Source: Orlajensenia sp001423545 (GTDB lineage Bacteria; Actinomycetota; Actinomycetes; Actinomycetales; Microbacteriaceae). Taken from it: a stretch of DNA of 64,000 nt. The stretch is from positions 682,001-746,000 of the forward strand of contig LMOK01000001.1 of the NCBI GenBank assembly GCA_001423545.1, written 5' to 3'. Both the position numbers and the translations under genes were made by a program. Shown here in pieces: positions 50,491-59,326 of the stretch (its first letter is position 1; each line of letters begins with the position of its first letter). The notes beneath the pieces are model-generated. The model did no database searches. It was not told the DNA's origin and saw only the letters and a program-made list of their open reading frames with translations.

Positions 50491-51384
50491 TCAGTGCGCG
50501 ACGTCGGCTGATCGGTTCCGTCTGACCAGCCGTGACACTCCGGCCATGATCGCGACGATGATCAGTCCGAGGATGAGCCCGAAGACGGCCGACATAGCAG
50601 TATCGGCCACCCAGACGACGACGGGCCCGGCGGCCTCGATCGCGTGCGTCACCGACTCGAGGATGTGGTGCGGCGCGGTCCAGAACGTCTCGCCCAGGTT
50701 CGCGATCACCAGGTGCCCGCCGACCCACAGCATGGCGACGGTGCCGACGATGCTGATCACGCGGAACACGGCGGGCATCGAAGCGACGATCCGCGCACCG
50801 GTGCGTCGTACCGACTTCGTGGGGCTCTTCATCAGTCTCAGTCCGATGTCGTCGATCTTGACCAAGAGCCCCACTGTTCCGTAGACGAGCACGGTCATGC
50901 CGAGCCCGATGGCCACCAGCGCTCCGAGCGTCATCCAGATCCCGAAATCGGGATCGAGGCTGTCGAGGGCGATGAGCATGATCTCGGTACTGAGAATGAG
51001 GTCAGTGCGGATGGCGCCGAACACGAGTTTGCGCTCGTCGCGCGGTTCCGCCGCTTCGCTGGCGTGATGGGCGCCGAACCATTCGGTGACCTTCTCGGCA
51101 CCCTCGAAGCACAGGTACGTGCCGCCGATGATGAGGAGGAAGGGCAGCACCCAGGGCGCGAATGCAGAGAGCAGGAGTGCGAGCGGGATGATGATGACGA
51201 ACTTGTTGAAGAGGCTGCCGAGCGCGATGCGCCAGACGACGGGCAGTTCGCGCGCCGGCGTGAGGCCCTGCACGTATTGGGGAGTGACGGCGGCATCGTC
51301 GATGACGACGCCCGCGGTCTTCGCACTAGCTTTGAGGGCGGCGGTGAGGACGTCGTCCACGATCGCGAGCAAGCCGACCGACAT
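50491..51384 (-). CDS. DUF808 family membrane protein (YedI-like)
   Basis: A 297-residue membrane protein with about six hydrophobic segments. Family patterns are GLLAIVDDVLTAALKASAK then KTAGVVIDDAAVTPQYVQG at the start, LPVVWRIALGSLFNKFVII and GGTYLCFEGAEKV, FGAIRTDLILSTEIMLIAL. The function of DUF808 proteins is unknown. AAGGAG lies ahead of ATG 51384. It is near the STAND ATPase on the same strand but with 156 bp between. Confidence 0.9.
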   Translation of the reverse strand: MSVGLLAIVDDVLTAALKASAKTAGVVIDDAAVTPQYVQGLTPARELPVVWRIALGSLFNKFVIIIPLALLLSAFAPWVLPFLLIIGGTYLCFEGAEKVTEWFGAHHASEAAEPRDERKLVFGAIRTDLILSTEIMLIALDSLDPDFGIWMTLGALVAIGLGMTVLVYGTVGLLVKIDDIGLRLMKSPTKSVRRTGARIVASMPAVFRVISIVGTVAMLWVGGHLVIANLGETFWTAPHHILESVTHAIEAAGPVVVWVADTAMSAVFGLILGLIIVAIMAGVSRLVRRNRSADVAH

Positions 51385-51540
51385 GTGTGTTTCTCCTTGG
51401 GCGAGAGCGCTGACCTGCTGTCAGGGCTTCGACAACGGTGCCCACGATATCGCGGCCGTCGTGGGATTCCTCGCCGTCCGGGCCGCATCCGGGAAACCTG
51501 TGCCGGTTTGCCAGCGAACGGACGCGTCGACTCCGATCGC

Positions 51541-54177
51541 TCACCACTCGGCGAGCGACCGCCGGAGCGTGACCATGTCGGAGTCGGGAAGGGCGAGGGC
51601 GATGGCCTCACCCACCGTGAGGTCTTCGCCTTGGCGTTCGCCGGCTGCGACCGCCGCCGGGTCGGCCTCGCGAGCCGCATCCAACTGTGGGGTGTGCACC
51701 CGGAACGCCTCGGCATCGAAGACGCCGATGCGGTGACGGATGACGGCTGCCGCGGCTGAGAGCGCGCCTGCACGCTCCCCATCGCCCCGAGCGGCCGCCA
51801 CGGCGCAGAGTCCCTCGAGCCCGTAGGCGATGCCCTCGTCGTGATGCAGGCGGATCGAGATCAGCAGCGTTCGCACGCACGCGTCCTCGGCGGCATCCAC
51901 ATCGCCCCGCACCAGCAGCAGTCGTGCCTGATGGTTGCCGGCCACGGAGAGGGTGAAGAGGTCTCCGCTGGCTTCGGCGACCTCGGCGGCTCGGTTGAAG
52001 CGGGTGAGTGCGTCGACGGGCGAGCCGAGCAACCACGCCAGGCGACCGCGCGAGACCTCGGTGATCGCCTCGGCCCAGGTGTTGCCGACGGCGTGTTGAC
52101 GTTCGGCGGCGTCGGCCAGCTCACGTCCCGCCGTCTTCACGTCGGGAGTCGGCAGCTGGAGTCGCGCCGTCGCGCGCGCGGCGAGTGCCATCGACGCGGC
52201 ATCCTCATCGCCGCTCTCTGTGAACAGCCGCAGGCACTCGGCCAGCCCGGCCACCACGCCCTCCGACGGCCTCTGCCACATCTCCCCCCACAGGGCGAGG
52301 AACCAGGCGACGGCCCTGGTGCGCTGCGCGATCGGCAACTCCTTGCCCAGCAACTCCAGCATCCAGACCCGTACCTCGGCGAAGAAGCCCGCGATCCACC
52401 AGTAGATGAGCAGCTTCCAGGCGAAGTCCCCGGCGTCGTCGAGGCGGTCGGTGTAGATCAGGTGGCGCACCGCTGCGCGCAGGTTGGGCAGCTCCAGTCC
52501 CAGCTGCGCGACGGCCTCGGCCTGCCCGAGTCCGCGCAGCTGCGGCGCGGTACGGGCGACGAAACCGCGGTAGTAGTCAGCGTGCGCCGCCCGCATGGTG
52601 TCAGCGTCTCCGGCGACCTTCAGACGACCCAGGGCGTATTCGCGCACGAGGGCGAGCAACGAGAAGACCACGCGACCGTCGATCTCGTTCTGCTTCACCA
52701 GCGAGGCGTCGACGAGTGCCTCCAAGCTGTCCAGCGCCATGCCGTCCCACGGCCGGCCGGAGCCCAGCGCCTCGACTGCCTCGAGTGTGAATCGGGTGGC
52801 GAAGACTCCGAGGTCTTCCAACAGCGCACGGTGCGCGTCGGGCAGCAGGCTCACGCCCCAGTCGATCGTCGCGCGCATGGTGCTGTGCCTCTCGGGCATG
52901 TCGCGCACCGTGGCTGTGAGCAGAGGCAGGCTCCGCTCGAGACGCTCGGCGATGCCGCGAGGTGTCAGGAGCCTGACCTTCGCCGCCGCCAGTTCGATGG
53001 CCAGCGGCAGGCCTTCGAGGCGTCGGCAGATGTCGGCGATGTCCGGCGCGTTCTCCTCGGTGATCGCGAAGCCGGGTTTCACCGCCGCCGCCCGGTCGAC
53101 GAAGAGCATGCAGGCCTCTGAACGCAGTGTGCGGTCGAGGGTGGCGGCACCGACACCGTCGGGCGTCGGCAGCGCGCCGACCTCGTAGACCTGCTCCCCA
53201 CGGATCCGCAGCACGATGCGGCTCGTCACCAGGAACGTGGCGAGCGGTGCCGCCGCGTAGAGGCGCACCAGTACCGGGGCGGCATCCACGATCTGCTCGA
53301 AGTTGTCGAGCACGATGAGCACACGGCGCCCCGCCAACGCGTGCGCGATGCGCTCTTCGAGGGCTGCTTCGCCGTTGTCCCGGATGCCGAGGGTATAGGC
53401 GATCGTGGGGACGAGCAGGCCCGGCTCGAGAACGCCCTCGAGCAGTGCGAAGTAGATGCCGTCGGGGAAGAGGTCCTCAGCGGCGCGCGCCGTCTCGATC
53501 GCGAGTCGGCTCTTGCCGATCCCGCCGGGCCCGATGAGGCTGACGACTCGGCTGTCACCGTGCCGCAGCAGATCGTGCAGGCGCTCGAGGTCTCCCTCGC
53601 GGCCGATCGTCGCGGTGTAGGCGACGGGGATCTTCTCGATCGCCGAGGGAGTCGCCGTCGACAACTCGGTGTCTCCACCGGCGACCCGGGACTCGTCGAA
53701 TCGCTCCGCCAGCAGCGCCGCGAGGTCACCGGCGACCTGGTCTTCGAGGTCGGCCGCGCTCTCGAATGGGAGGTACGCGACGGTGTCATCGGAACGGATG
53801 CGGTCGATCAGTCCCTCCAGGCGTGCATCGCGCTGCGTCGACGCCTTGATGTAGATGAGCTTCGGCATCGACCGGGCCGCGAGGTTGTACTCGTCCTCGA
53901 GGCCGGACACGTCCTCGTCGGGAGCGACCCAGCCGTAGCTGTCGCCGTAGATGCCGATGAAGACGTCGGACTGCGCCAGATAAGCGCGATACAGCGCGCG
54001 CGGTGGATGGGGACGCGCGCCCAACTCGAACATCACGGGCGCGAGGCGTAGCCGCTCGATCGCCGCACGCACCGCGTGCCGCTCGTCCGCGAGTTCTCGA
54101 AGTGTCGAGCTCACGAACACCCGGATCCGCTGATCGGGTGTGCGGATCGCGGGCCTGACGGGCCCTGTCATGTGCAT
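51541..54177 (-). CDS. DUF4062-STAND (NB-ARC-like) ATPase with helical repeats
   Basis: An 878-residue protein. Residues 17-110 form a DUF4062 domain (RIRVFVSSTLRELADERHA, then GIYGDSYGWV and DEYNLA). A STAND/NB-ARC NTPase follows: Walker A GPGGIGKS at 216-223, Walker B RRVLIVLDNFEQI, then FLVTSR and GLPLAIELAAAKV (the GLPLA motif). A winged-helix part (STMRATIDWGVSLLPDAHRA) and a TPR-like helical half complete it. No DNA-binding domain is seen at the end. It is a signal-sensing switch; related STAND proteins regulate transcription or act in antiphage defence. A CATGAT -10-like box 6 bp ahead of ATG 54171 makes that the alternative start. Confidence 0.85.
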   Translation of the reverse strand: MHMTGPVRPAIRTPDQRIRVFVSSTLRELADERHAVRAAIERLRLAPVMFELGARPHPPRALYRAYLAQSDVFIGIYGDSYGWVAPDEDVSGLEDEYNLAARSMPKLIYIKASTQRDARLEGLIDRIRSDDTVAYLPFESAADLEDQVAGDLAALLAERFDESRVAGGDTELSTATPSAIEKIPVAYTATIGREGDLERLHDLLRHGDSRVVSLIGPGGIGKSRLAIETARAAEDLFPDGIYFALLEGVLEPGLLVPTIAYTLGIRDNGEAALEERIAHALAGRRVLIVLDNFEQIVDAAPVLVRLYAAAPLATFLVTSRIVLRIRGEQVYEVGALPTPDGVGAATLDRTLRSEACMLFVDRAAAVKPGFAITEENAPDIADICRRLEGLPLAIELAAAKVRLLTPRGIAERLERSLPLLTATVRDMPERHSTMRATIDWGVSLLPDAHRALLEDLGVFATRFTLEAVEALGSGRPWDGMALDSLEALVDASLVKQNEIDGRVVFSLLALVREYALGRLKVAGDADTMRAAHADYYRGFVARTAPQLRGLGQAEAVAQLGLELPNLRAAVRHLIYTDRLDDAGDFAWKLLIYWWIAGFFAEVRVWMLELLGKELPIAQRTRAVAWFLALWGEMWQRPSEGVVAGLAECLRLFTESGDEDAASMALAARATARLQLPTPDVKTAGRELADAAERQHAVGNTWAEAITEVSRGRLAWLLGSPVDALTRFNRAAEVAEASGDLFTLSVAGNHQARLLLVRGDVDAAEDACVRTLLISIRLHHDEGIAYGLEGLCAVAAARGDGERAGALSAAAAVIRHRIGVFDAEAFRVHTPQLDAAREADPAAVAAGERQGEDLTVGEAIALALPDSDMVTLRRSLAEW

Positions 54178-54296
54178 ATCATGGCGCGATCAGGGGTTGC
54201 AGCGCCACGGTTTTGCGTCGATTCCTGCGGCCACGCACTCCCCGTGCTCAGGCCCAGCCGCATCGCCGGCCGCGAGACGCGTGCGGAGCATACAGA

Positions 54297-54330
54297 AGAG
54301 GCCATTCTCGGAATTCCGAAAATGGCCTCT
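54297..54330 (-). terminator. Terminator-like hairpin downstream of tRNA-Pro
   Basis: Arms AGAGGCCATT (54297-54306) and AATGGCCTCT (54321-54330) enclose an inner palindrome TCGGAATTCCGA. Read on the minus strand it starts 18 bp after the tRNA gene and ends in TCTTCTGT, a moderate T-run. Confidence 0.75.
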
Positions 54331-54348
54331 GATCTGCATGTGTTTTGG

Positions 54349-54422
<74 letters not shown>

Positions 54423-54524
54423 ATGCCCCGGCTCGCCGAGGCAACCTGTCAATCATAGCGTGCCGAAAGGGGTGCTGAAGACACGGCGGGTGCCCGCATC
54501 CGCTCGCCCAACCGCCCTCGGTCG

Positions 54525-54530
54525 TAGGGT
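54525..54530 (+). promoter_or_regulatory. -10 box for leaderless GNAT message
   Basis: TAGGGT, then exactly 6 bp (GAGGGA) and ATG 54537. Confidence 0.55.
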
Positions 54531-54536
54531 GAGGGA

Positions 54537-55208
54537 ATGGCAGCGACGGTGCGCATTGTTCCGGTGACGGATGCCCCCTGGGCCGACGTGGAGCGCGTGT
54601 TCGGCACGCGCGGCGACCCGGCCGGGTGCTGGTGCCAGTTCTTCAAGTTGCCGAATGCCGCCTGGAAGACCGTCACCGCCGGAGAGTGCCGCTCCCTGCT
54701 CGAGAAGCAGGTGCAGGCGGCAGGGGCGGGCAAGGCGCATCCGCCCGGAGTCATCGCCTACCTCGAGCCGAAGGCCAGGGCCAGCGGCGAGAGCGATGGC
54801 GAGACCGCCGACGGACACGGCGACGCCAGCGCGGCCGAACCGGTGGGCTGGTGCGCCGTCGAGCCGCGCACGGCCTACGATCGCCTGCGTACCGCGGAGG
54901 TCGTGAAGGGTAGCGCCGAGGACCAGGACGACGACTCCGTCTGGGCGATCACCTGCTTCGTGGTGCGCGTCGGGCACCGCCGCCAGGGCATCGGCAGGGA
55001 GCTGCTGCAGGGTGCCATCGAGCAGGCCACCCGGCTCGGCGCGCGCGTCATCGAGGGCTATCCGGTCGATGCCGCGGGAGGCAGGAAGTCGAGTGCCGAG
55101 CTGTACCACGGCACCCTCTCGCAGTTCCTCGCCGCAGGCTTCGAGATCACCTCGCGGCCGTCGCCGAGCCGCGCGGTCGTCACGCTGCGGGTCGCAGTCC
55201 CCGTCTGA
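54537..55208 (+). CDS. GNAT-family N-acetyltransferase
   Basis: A 223-residue acetyltransferase-fold protein. The acetyl-CoA loop motif A is visible as VVRVGHRRQGIGRELLQGA (RxxGxG), following an ITCFVV strand. The N-terminal CWCQFFKLPNAAWKTVT resembles a GNAT subgroup with a WCQ motif. A low-complexity insert of about 20 residues (Ala/Gly/Asp/Glu) lies in the middle. The substrate is unknown. ATG 54537 lies 6 bp after TAGGGT. Confidence 0.87.
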   Translation: MAATVRIVPVTDAPWADVERVFGTRGDPAGCWCQFFKLPNAAWKTVTAGECRSLLEKQVQAAGAGKAHPPGVIAYLEPKARASGESDGETADGHGDASAAEPVGWCAVEPRTAYDRLRTAEVVKGSAEDQDDDSVWAITCFVVRVGHRRQGIGRELLQGAIEQATRLGARVIEGYPVDAAGGRKSSAELYHGTLSQFLAAGFEITSRPSPSRAVVTLRVAVPV

Positions 55209-55256
55209 GCCGCCGAGCGGTACTCTGACGACACCCTCAACAGAGAGACCACGCCG

Positions 55257-56666
55257 ATGAGCACAACAGGACGCCTCCGGTTCGATCACGCCGAGCTCAC
55301 CCGTCAGGAAGAACTCCTCGCCATCGGCAAGGATCGACGACAGCAACTCCCCCGCCGCGCCCAGCGCGCCAGGATCGACGACCCCGATCGTGATCCGCTC
55401 GGCATCCTCGAACGCCAGCACCACCCGCGCCTGGCCGACCTCGTCCCGTTGCGCGTGCACCGTATGCTGCAGAGCCCGTTCGCCTTCTACCGCGGCACCG
55501 CAGCCATCCAGGCAGCAGACCTCGCGGCCGAGCCGAACACGGGGTTCGACGTCGTGCTCTGCGGCGATGCCCACATCGCCAACTTCGGCATCTACGCATC
55601 GCCCCAGCGCAGTCTCGTCTTCGATCTCAACGACTTCGACGAGGCGGCATCCGGCCCGTGGGAATGGGACGTGAAGCGGTTGGTCACCAGCGCTGTGATC
55701 GCCGGCCGAGACAACGGCTTCGACGAGACCGACGTGCGCACGGCCGCGTTGACGGCGGCGGCCTCGTACCGCACGACGCTGCGATCGACGTTGGAACTCA
55801 GCGCACTCGATCGCTACTTCCTGCACGCCGAGGTGCGGGAGGGCACGTCGCGATTCGGCCCAGAGACGCAGAAGATCATCGACAAGGCCGTGAAGGCGAC
55901 GCAGAAGCGCACCTCGGAGCGCGTCGTCGAGAAGATCATGACCCGGGCCGACGACGGCTCGTTGCGCATCATCGAGGACCGCCCGACGATGATGCACATC
56001 GAGCCCGAGATCGAGGCCCGTCTCACCGAGATCTTCGAGGCCTACAGCGCATCCGTCTCCCCCGACGTCGCGCTCCTGCTGTCGCAGTACACGGTGACGG
56101 ATGCCGTGCGCCGCGTGGTCGGTGTCGGCAGCGTCGGCACCCGCTGCTACATCGCCGTGCTCACGGGTCCGCTCGGCGAGCCTCTCGTGCTGCAGTTCAA
56201 GGAGGCCGCCCGCTCGGTCGTGCACGAGTTCGGTGACGTGCCGGTGCGCCCGGCGCCCGGGGTGGACCCTCAGCGCGTGGCATCCGTTCACGGGTATCGG
56301 GTGATCGCGAACCAGCGCATCCTGCAGGCCGTGTCCGATCCGTTCCTCGGCTATCTGACCGGCGACGAGGGGCGCAGTTTCTACGTGCGCCAATTCCGCG
56401 ACCGGAACGTGTCCTTCGACATCGCCTCGCTCACCCGCCGGCAGTTCCTCGACTACGTGAACGCGTGCGCGTCGCTGCTCGCTCGGGCGCACGCGCAGAG
56501 CCCGGCGGCGGCCAGCGTGGCGGGCTACATCGGCACGTCGACGGTGTTCGACGAGGCCGTTGCCGACTGGGCGGAGTCGTACGCCGACCGCTCCTACGCC
56601 GACTTCGTGATGCTGCGCGACGCTGTGGAGAACGGTCGCTTCGTGAGCTCCGAGTTCGGGGCCTGA
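55257..56666 (+). CDS. DUF2252 family protein
   Basis: A 469-residue cytosolic protein. The typical pattern is RMLQSPFAFYRGTAAIQAAD, VLCGDAHIANFGIYASPQ then VFDLNDFDEAASGPWEWDVK, with conserved Asp/His/Asn residues resembling an aminoglycoside phosphotransferase-like kinase site. Near the end FYVRQFRDRNVSFDI also fits. Function unknown. TACTCT (55217) may be the -10; AGAGAG lies upstream of ATG 55257. Confidence 0.93.
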   Translation: MSTTGRLRFDHAELTRQEELLAIGKDRRQQLPRRAQRARIDDPDRDPLGILERQHHPRLADLVPLRVHRMLQSPFAFYRGTAAIQAADLAAEPNTGFDVVLCGDAHIANFGIYASPQRSLVFDLNDFDEAASGPWEWDVKRLVTSAVIAGRDNGFDETDVRTAALTAAASYRTTLRSTLELSALDRYFLHAEVREGTSRFGPETQKIIDKAVKATQKRTSERVVEKIMTRADDGSLRIIEDRPTMMHIEPEIEARLTEIFEAYSASVSPDVALLLSQYTVTDAVRRVVGVGSVGTRCYIAVLTGPLGEPLVLQFKEAARSVVHEFGDVPVRPAPGVDPQRVASVHGYRVIANQRILQAVSDPFLGYLTGDEGRSFYVRQFRDRNVSFDIASLTRRQFLDYVNACASLLARAHAQSPAAASVAGYIGTSTVFDEAVADWAESYADRSYADFVMLRDAVENGRFVSSEFGA

Positions 56667-56691
56667 CGACGCGACGCCGTCTGGTGTGAGG

Positions 56692-57573
56692 TCAGCCCAG
56701 GCCGAGCACGCCGTCGAAGACGAGGTCGGCCGGGCCCGACAGGGCCACGTGTTCGCCGTCCTCGGTCGGGAACATCCGCACGCCGACGCGACCCCCGGGC
56801 ACGTCGACGCGCCATTCGTTGGGGGCACCGGCTCCGGCCCAGTGACGCACGGCGAGGGCAGCGGCCACTGCGCCGGTTCCGCAGGAGAGGGTCTCGCCCG
56901 AGCCGCGCTCGTGCACCCGCATCCGGATGCGGCCGACGCCGTCGTGCACGAGTGGCTCGTGCGGAAGCACGAACTCCACGTTCGCACCCTCCGGCGCCTC
57001 GGGCTCGAGGATCGGGACGACCGTCAGGTCGATGCCGGCCAGTTCGTCCTCATCGGCCAGGGCGACGACCACGTGCGGGTTGCCCACGTTGATGCCGAGG
57101 CCGGGGCGGGCGACGGACAGCTCCCGGGCGCGCACGAGAGGCTCGGTGCCGTCGAGCTTCCAGCGTCCGAGGTCCACCTGGAAGCCGGCGCCCGAGCGCT
57201 GCAGGTCGCGCACTCCCCCACGCGTGCCGATCGCGACCGAATCACCCTCGGCGAAGGCCAGCAGGCCCTGCTCGATGAGGAATCGTGCGTAGACTCGGAT
57301 GCCGTTGCCGCACATCTCGGAGACCGTGCCGTCGGAGTTCCAGTAGTCCATGAACCATTCGGCGTCAGGGTCCTCGGCGAGGGCTGCGGCTCCATCCGCG
57401 AGATTCTTCGAGCGCACCGCCCGGATGATCCCGTCGGCGCCGACCCCGAAGTGCCTGTCGCAGATCGCGCTGATCTGCTCGGGGGTGAGCTCGAGTTCAC
57501 CGTCGGGATCGGCGAACAGCACGAAGTCGTTTCCGGTGCCGTGTCCCTTGGTGAAGTGCAGATCGATCGCCAT
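56692..57573 (-). CDS. dapF: Diaminopimelate epimerase
   Basis: A 293-residue epimerase converting LL- to meso-diaminopimelate for lysine and peptidoglycan. The two catalytic cysteines are C88 in MCGNGIRVYA and C231 in SCGTGAVAAAL. GHGTGNDFVLF at the start is also conserved. Length fits the family. The ATG at 57573 sits 6 bp after TAGACT. In many actinobacteria dapF directly follows miaA; here a glycosyltransferase-chitinase pair separates them. Confidence 0.96.
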   Translation of the reverse strand: MAIDLHFTKGHGTGNDFVLFADPDGELELTPEQISAICDRHFGVGADGIIRAVRSKNLADGAAALAEDPDAEWFMDYWNSDGTVSEMCGNGIRVYARFLIEQGLLAFAEGDSVAIGTRGGVRDLQRSGAGFQVDLGRWKLDGTEPLVRARELSVARPGLGINVGNPHVVVALADEDELAGIDLTVVPILEPEAPEGANVEFVLPHEPLVHDGVGRIRMRVHERGSGETLSCGTGAVAAALAVRHWAGAGAPNEWRVDVPGGRVGVRMFPTEDGEHVALSGPADLVFDGVLGLG

Positions 57574-57579
57574 GGGGAA

Positions 57580-57585
57580 AGTCTA
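57580..57585 (-). promoter_or_regulatory. -10 box for leaderless dapF message
   Basis: Minus-strand TAGACT, then exactly 6 bp (TTCCCC, no ribosome-binding site) and ATG 57573. A family A repeat begins 16 bp further upstream. Confidence 0.65.
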
Positions 57586-57600
57586 TGGGCGGGTTCTCAT

Positions 57601-57703
57601 CGCTTCGGACCGCGTTTCGGACGGTCGCTCCGCTCGGTCCTCAGCGGGCGGTGAGTGGAACATCCGCTCGCTGAGGCCCAGTGCCAGTCCGCGGTCGAAG
57701 CGC
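57601..57703. repeat. Intergenic repeat family A, longer copy
   Basis: A 103-bp version of the family A palindrome: CGCTTCGGACCGCG at one end and CGCGGTCGAAGCGC at the other. It has about 10 extra bases in the left arm relative to the copies at 18924 and 36035. It lies between the chitinase stop and dapF promoter. Confidence 0.75.
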
Positions 57704-57706
57704 GCG

Positions 57707-59326
57707 TCAGCCGGCGGGCGTGCCCGACACGATGGCCGTGATGTCGGCCTGCGTGAGCGGCTCCCACGGGGACGAATCGGGATCGGCCGCCGATGCCTCG
57801 GGGCTGTCGGCCTGCGTCCACCATTTCGCCTCGTAGGGCACTCCCTCGAAGAGGATGCGGTCGCCCTTCAGGTACGTCGCGGTGCCCGACCACTCGGCGA
57901 AGGTGCCTGCGGGCAGCGTGGCCTGCGGAATCGGTGTCTCGCCCTCCAGCACCGGGCCGACGAGCTGCCACGGCGACTCCCAGTCGTTCAGTACGGGGTT
58001 GTCGGGAACCTCGGCCCTGGTCCACCACTTCGCGGTGTAGACGTTGCGGTGCCAGACGACCTTGGTGCCCTTGAGGTAGGAGGCATCCGACGACCAGATC
58101 GGGTAGGGCGACGTGGCCGGGTCGTCGGCGATCTCAGCGGCCATCGTGGGCTCGCTCGTGGTCGCGGCGGCGTTCTCGCCGGCAGCGAGCGAACCCGTGA
58201 AGCCCGTCGCGAGCACGTCGGCGAAGAAGGTGTCGCCCTGATCGACGCCGCTGCAGGCATCGGAGACGATCGACGTCGTGGTGTAGTTCGAGCCGCAGGT
58301 CTTGTCGCGGTTGGCCGACCACATCGACATGCGGCCGAGACCCTGGTCCGTCGCCCAGGCGTTCAGGCGCTTGGCGTCCTTCAGGGAGAAAACCTCGTCG
58401 ACCACGTCGTTCTGCCCGATCATCGGGGTCGCGCCGACCTTCGCCCAGAGGGTGGCGTTGCCGAGGGTGATGTCGGCGCGGCTGTAGAGCACGCCGAGCT
58501 GACGCTGGGTGGCGGTGAGGGCCTTCTCCGACGCCTCGGCCATGCTGTCGCCCTCGGTGAGGCTCGACCCGTAGTCCATCGTCATGGCGTTGACGCCCGC
58601 CAGGTCGACGCCTGCGTCGAGCATCGCGCTGACGGCATCCGTTCCGTCTTCGGTCATGCCGGTCGGGGCGACGGGCAGCGTGAGCCAGACGGCGATGGGG
58701 TCGCCGGCGGCACGGCGCTGCTTCTGGAGGGCTGCGATGGCCGTGGCGCGTCGGTCGACGGCGGCCGAGTCGGTGAGGCCGGCGCCCTCGAGGTCGAGGT
58801 CGATCGTGCCCACCTTGTAGCGGTCGAGAACGCTGGCGTAGGCCGCCTCGAGCTTGGTCTCGTCGGTGCAGTTCACTGCGAGCTCGTCATTCAGCAGGCC
58901 GCCGAACGAGACGGCGATGGTTCCGCCGCCCTGCTGCAGACGGGCGATGCGCCTGTCGAGGTCGAGGGTGTCGCCGGCCTGGTCCATCGTGTACGCCGTG
59001 CCCCAGCTCGGAGTGCAGGCATCCGTCGTCGCCGAGACGATGAAGGAGAGCACGGCGTCGGGGGTGTCGGTGACTCCGTGGGTCTCGAATTCGTACGTCG
59101 GTGTCGCCGTCACGTCGACGTAGCCGGCGAACCAGGGCTGGGCCTGGGTCGGGTCGGCCTGGGTGGAGGCCCAGGAGCGCGCCCCCAGGAATCCGGCGGC
59201 GATCACGGCGAACAGCACCACGATGGCGATGGACACCCGCAGCGGCGAGAGCCTGCGGTCGGAGAGCTCGACGGCCTGGACTGCCTCCGTGGGAACGGAT
59301 GCGCCCGCGCGGTTCTTCGTGGCCAT
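57707..59326 (-). CDS. Membrane-anchored GH18 chitinase-like protein with two chitin-binding-type modules
   Basis: A 539-residue protein anchored by an N-terminal transmembrane helix (residues about 31-49). The GH18 domain (about 63-390) has SFGG (140-143) and the catalytic GTIDLDLE (173-180) with acid E180; the first Asp of the usual DxxDxDxE is Gly173. Two modules at the end resemble CBM5/12: YLKGTKVVWHRNVYTAKWWT and YLKGDRILFEGVPYEAKWWT. It should cleave or bind beta-1,4-GlcNAc polymers outside the cell. Coupled to the upstream glycosyltransferase by a TGATG junction. Confidence 0.87.
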   Translation of the reverse strand: MATKNRAGASVPTEAVQAVELSDRRLSPLRVSIAIVVLFAVIAAGFLGARSWASTQADPTQAQPWFAGYVDVTATPTYEFETHGVTDTPDAVLSFIVSATTDACTPSWGTAYTMDQAGDTLDLDRRIARLQQGGGTIAVSFGGLLNDELAVNCTDETKLEAAYASVLDRYKVGTIDLDLEGAGLTDSAAVDRRATAIAALQKQRRAAGDPIAVWLTLPVAPTGMTEDGTDAVSAMLDAGVDLAGVNAMTMDYGSSLTEGDSMAEASEKALTATQRQLGVLYSRADITLGNATLWAKVGATPMIGQNDVVDEVFSLKDAKRLNAWATDQGLGRMSMWSANRDKTCGSNYTTTSIVSDACSGVDQGDTFFADVLATGFTGSLAAGENAAATTSEPTMAAEIADDPATSPYPIWSSDASYLKGTKVVWHRNVYTAKWWTRAEVPDNPVLNDWESPWQLVGPVLEGETPIPQATLPAGTFAEWSGTATYLKGDRILFEGVPYEAKWWTQADSPEASAADPDSSPWEPLTQADITAIVSGTPAG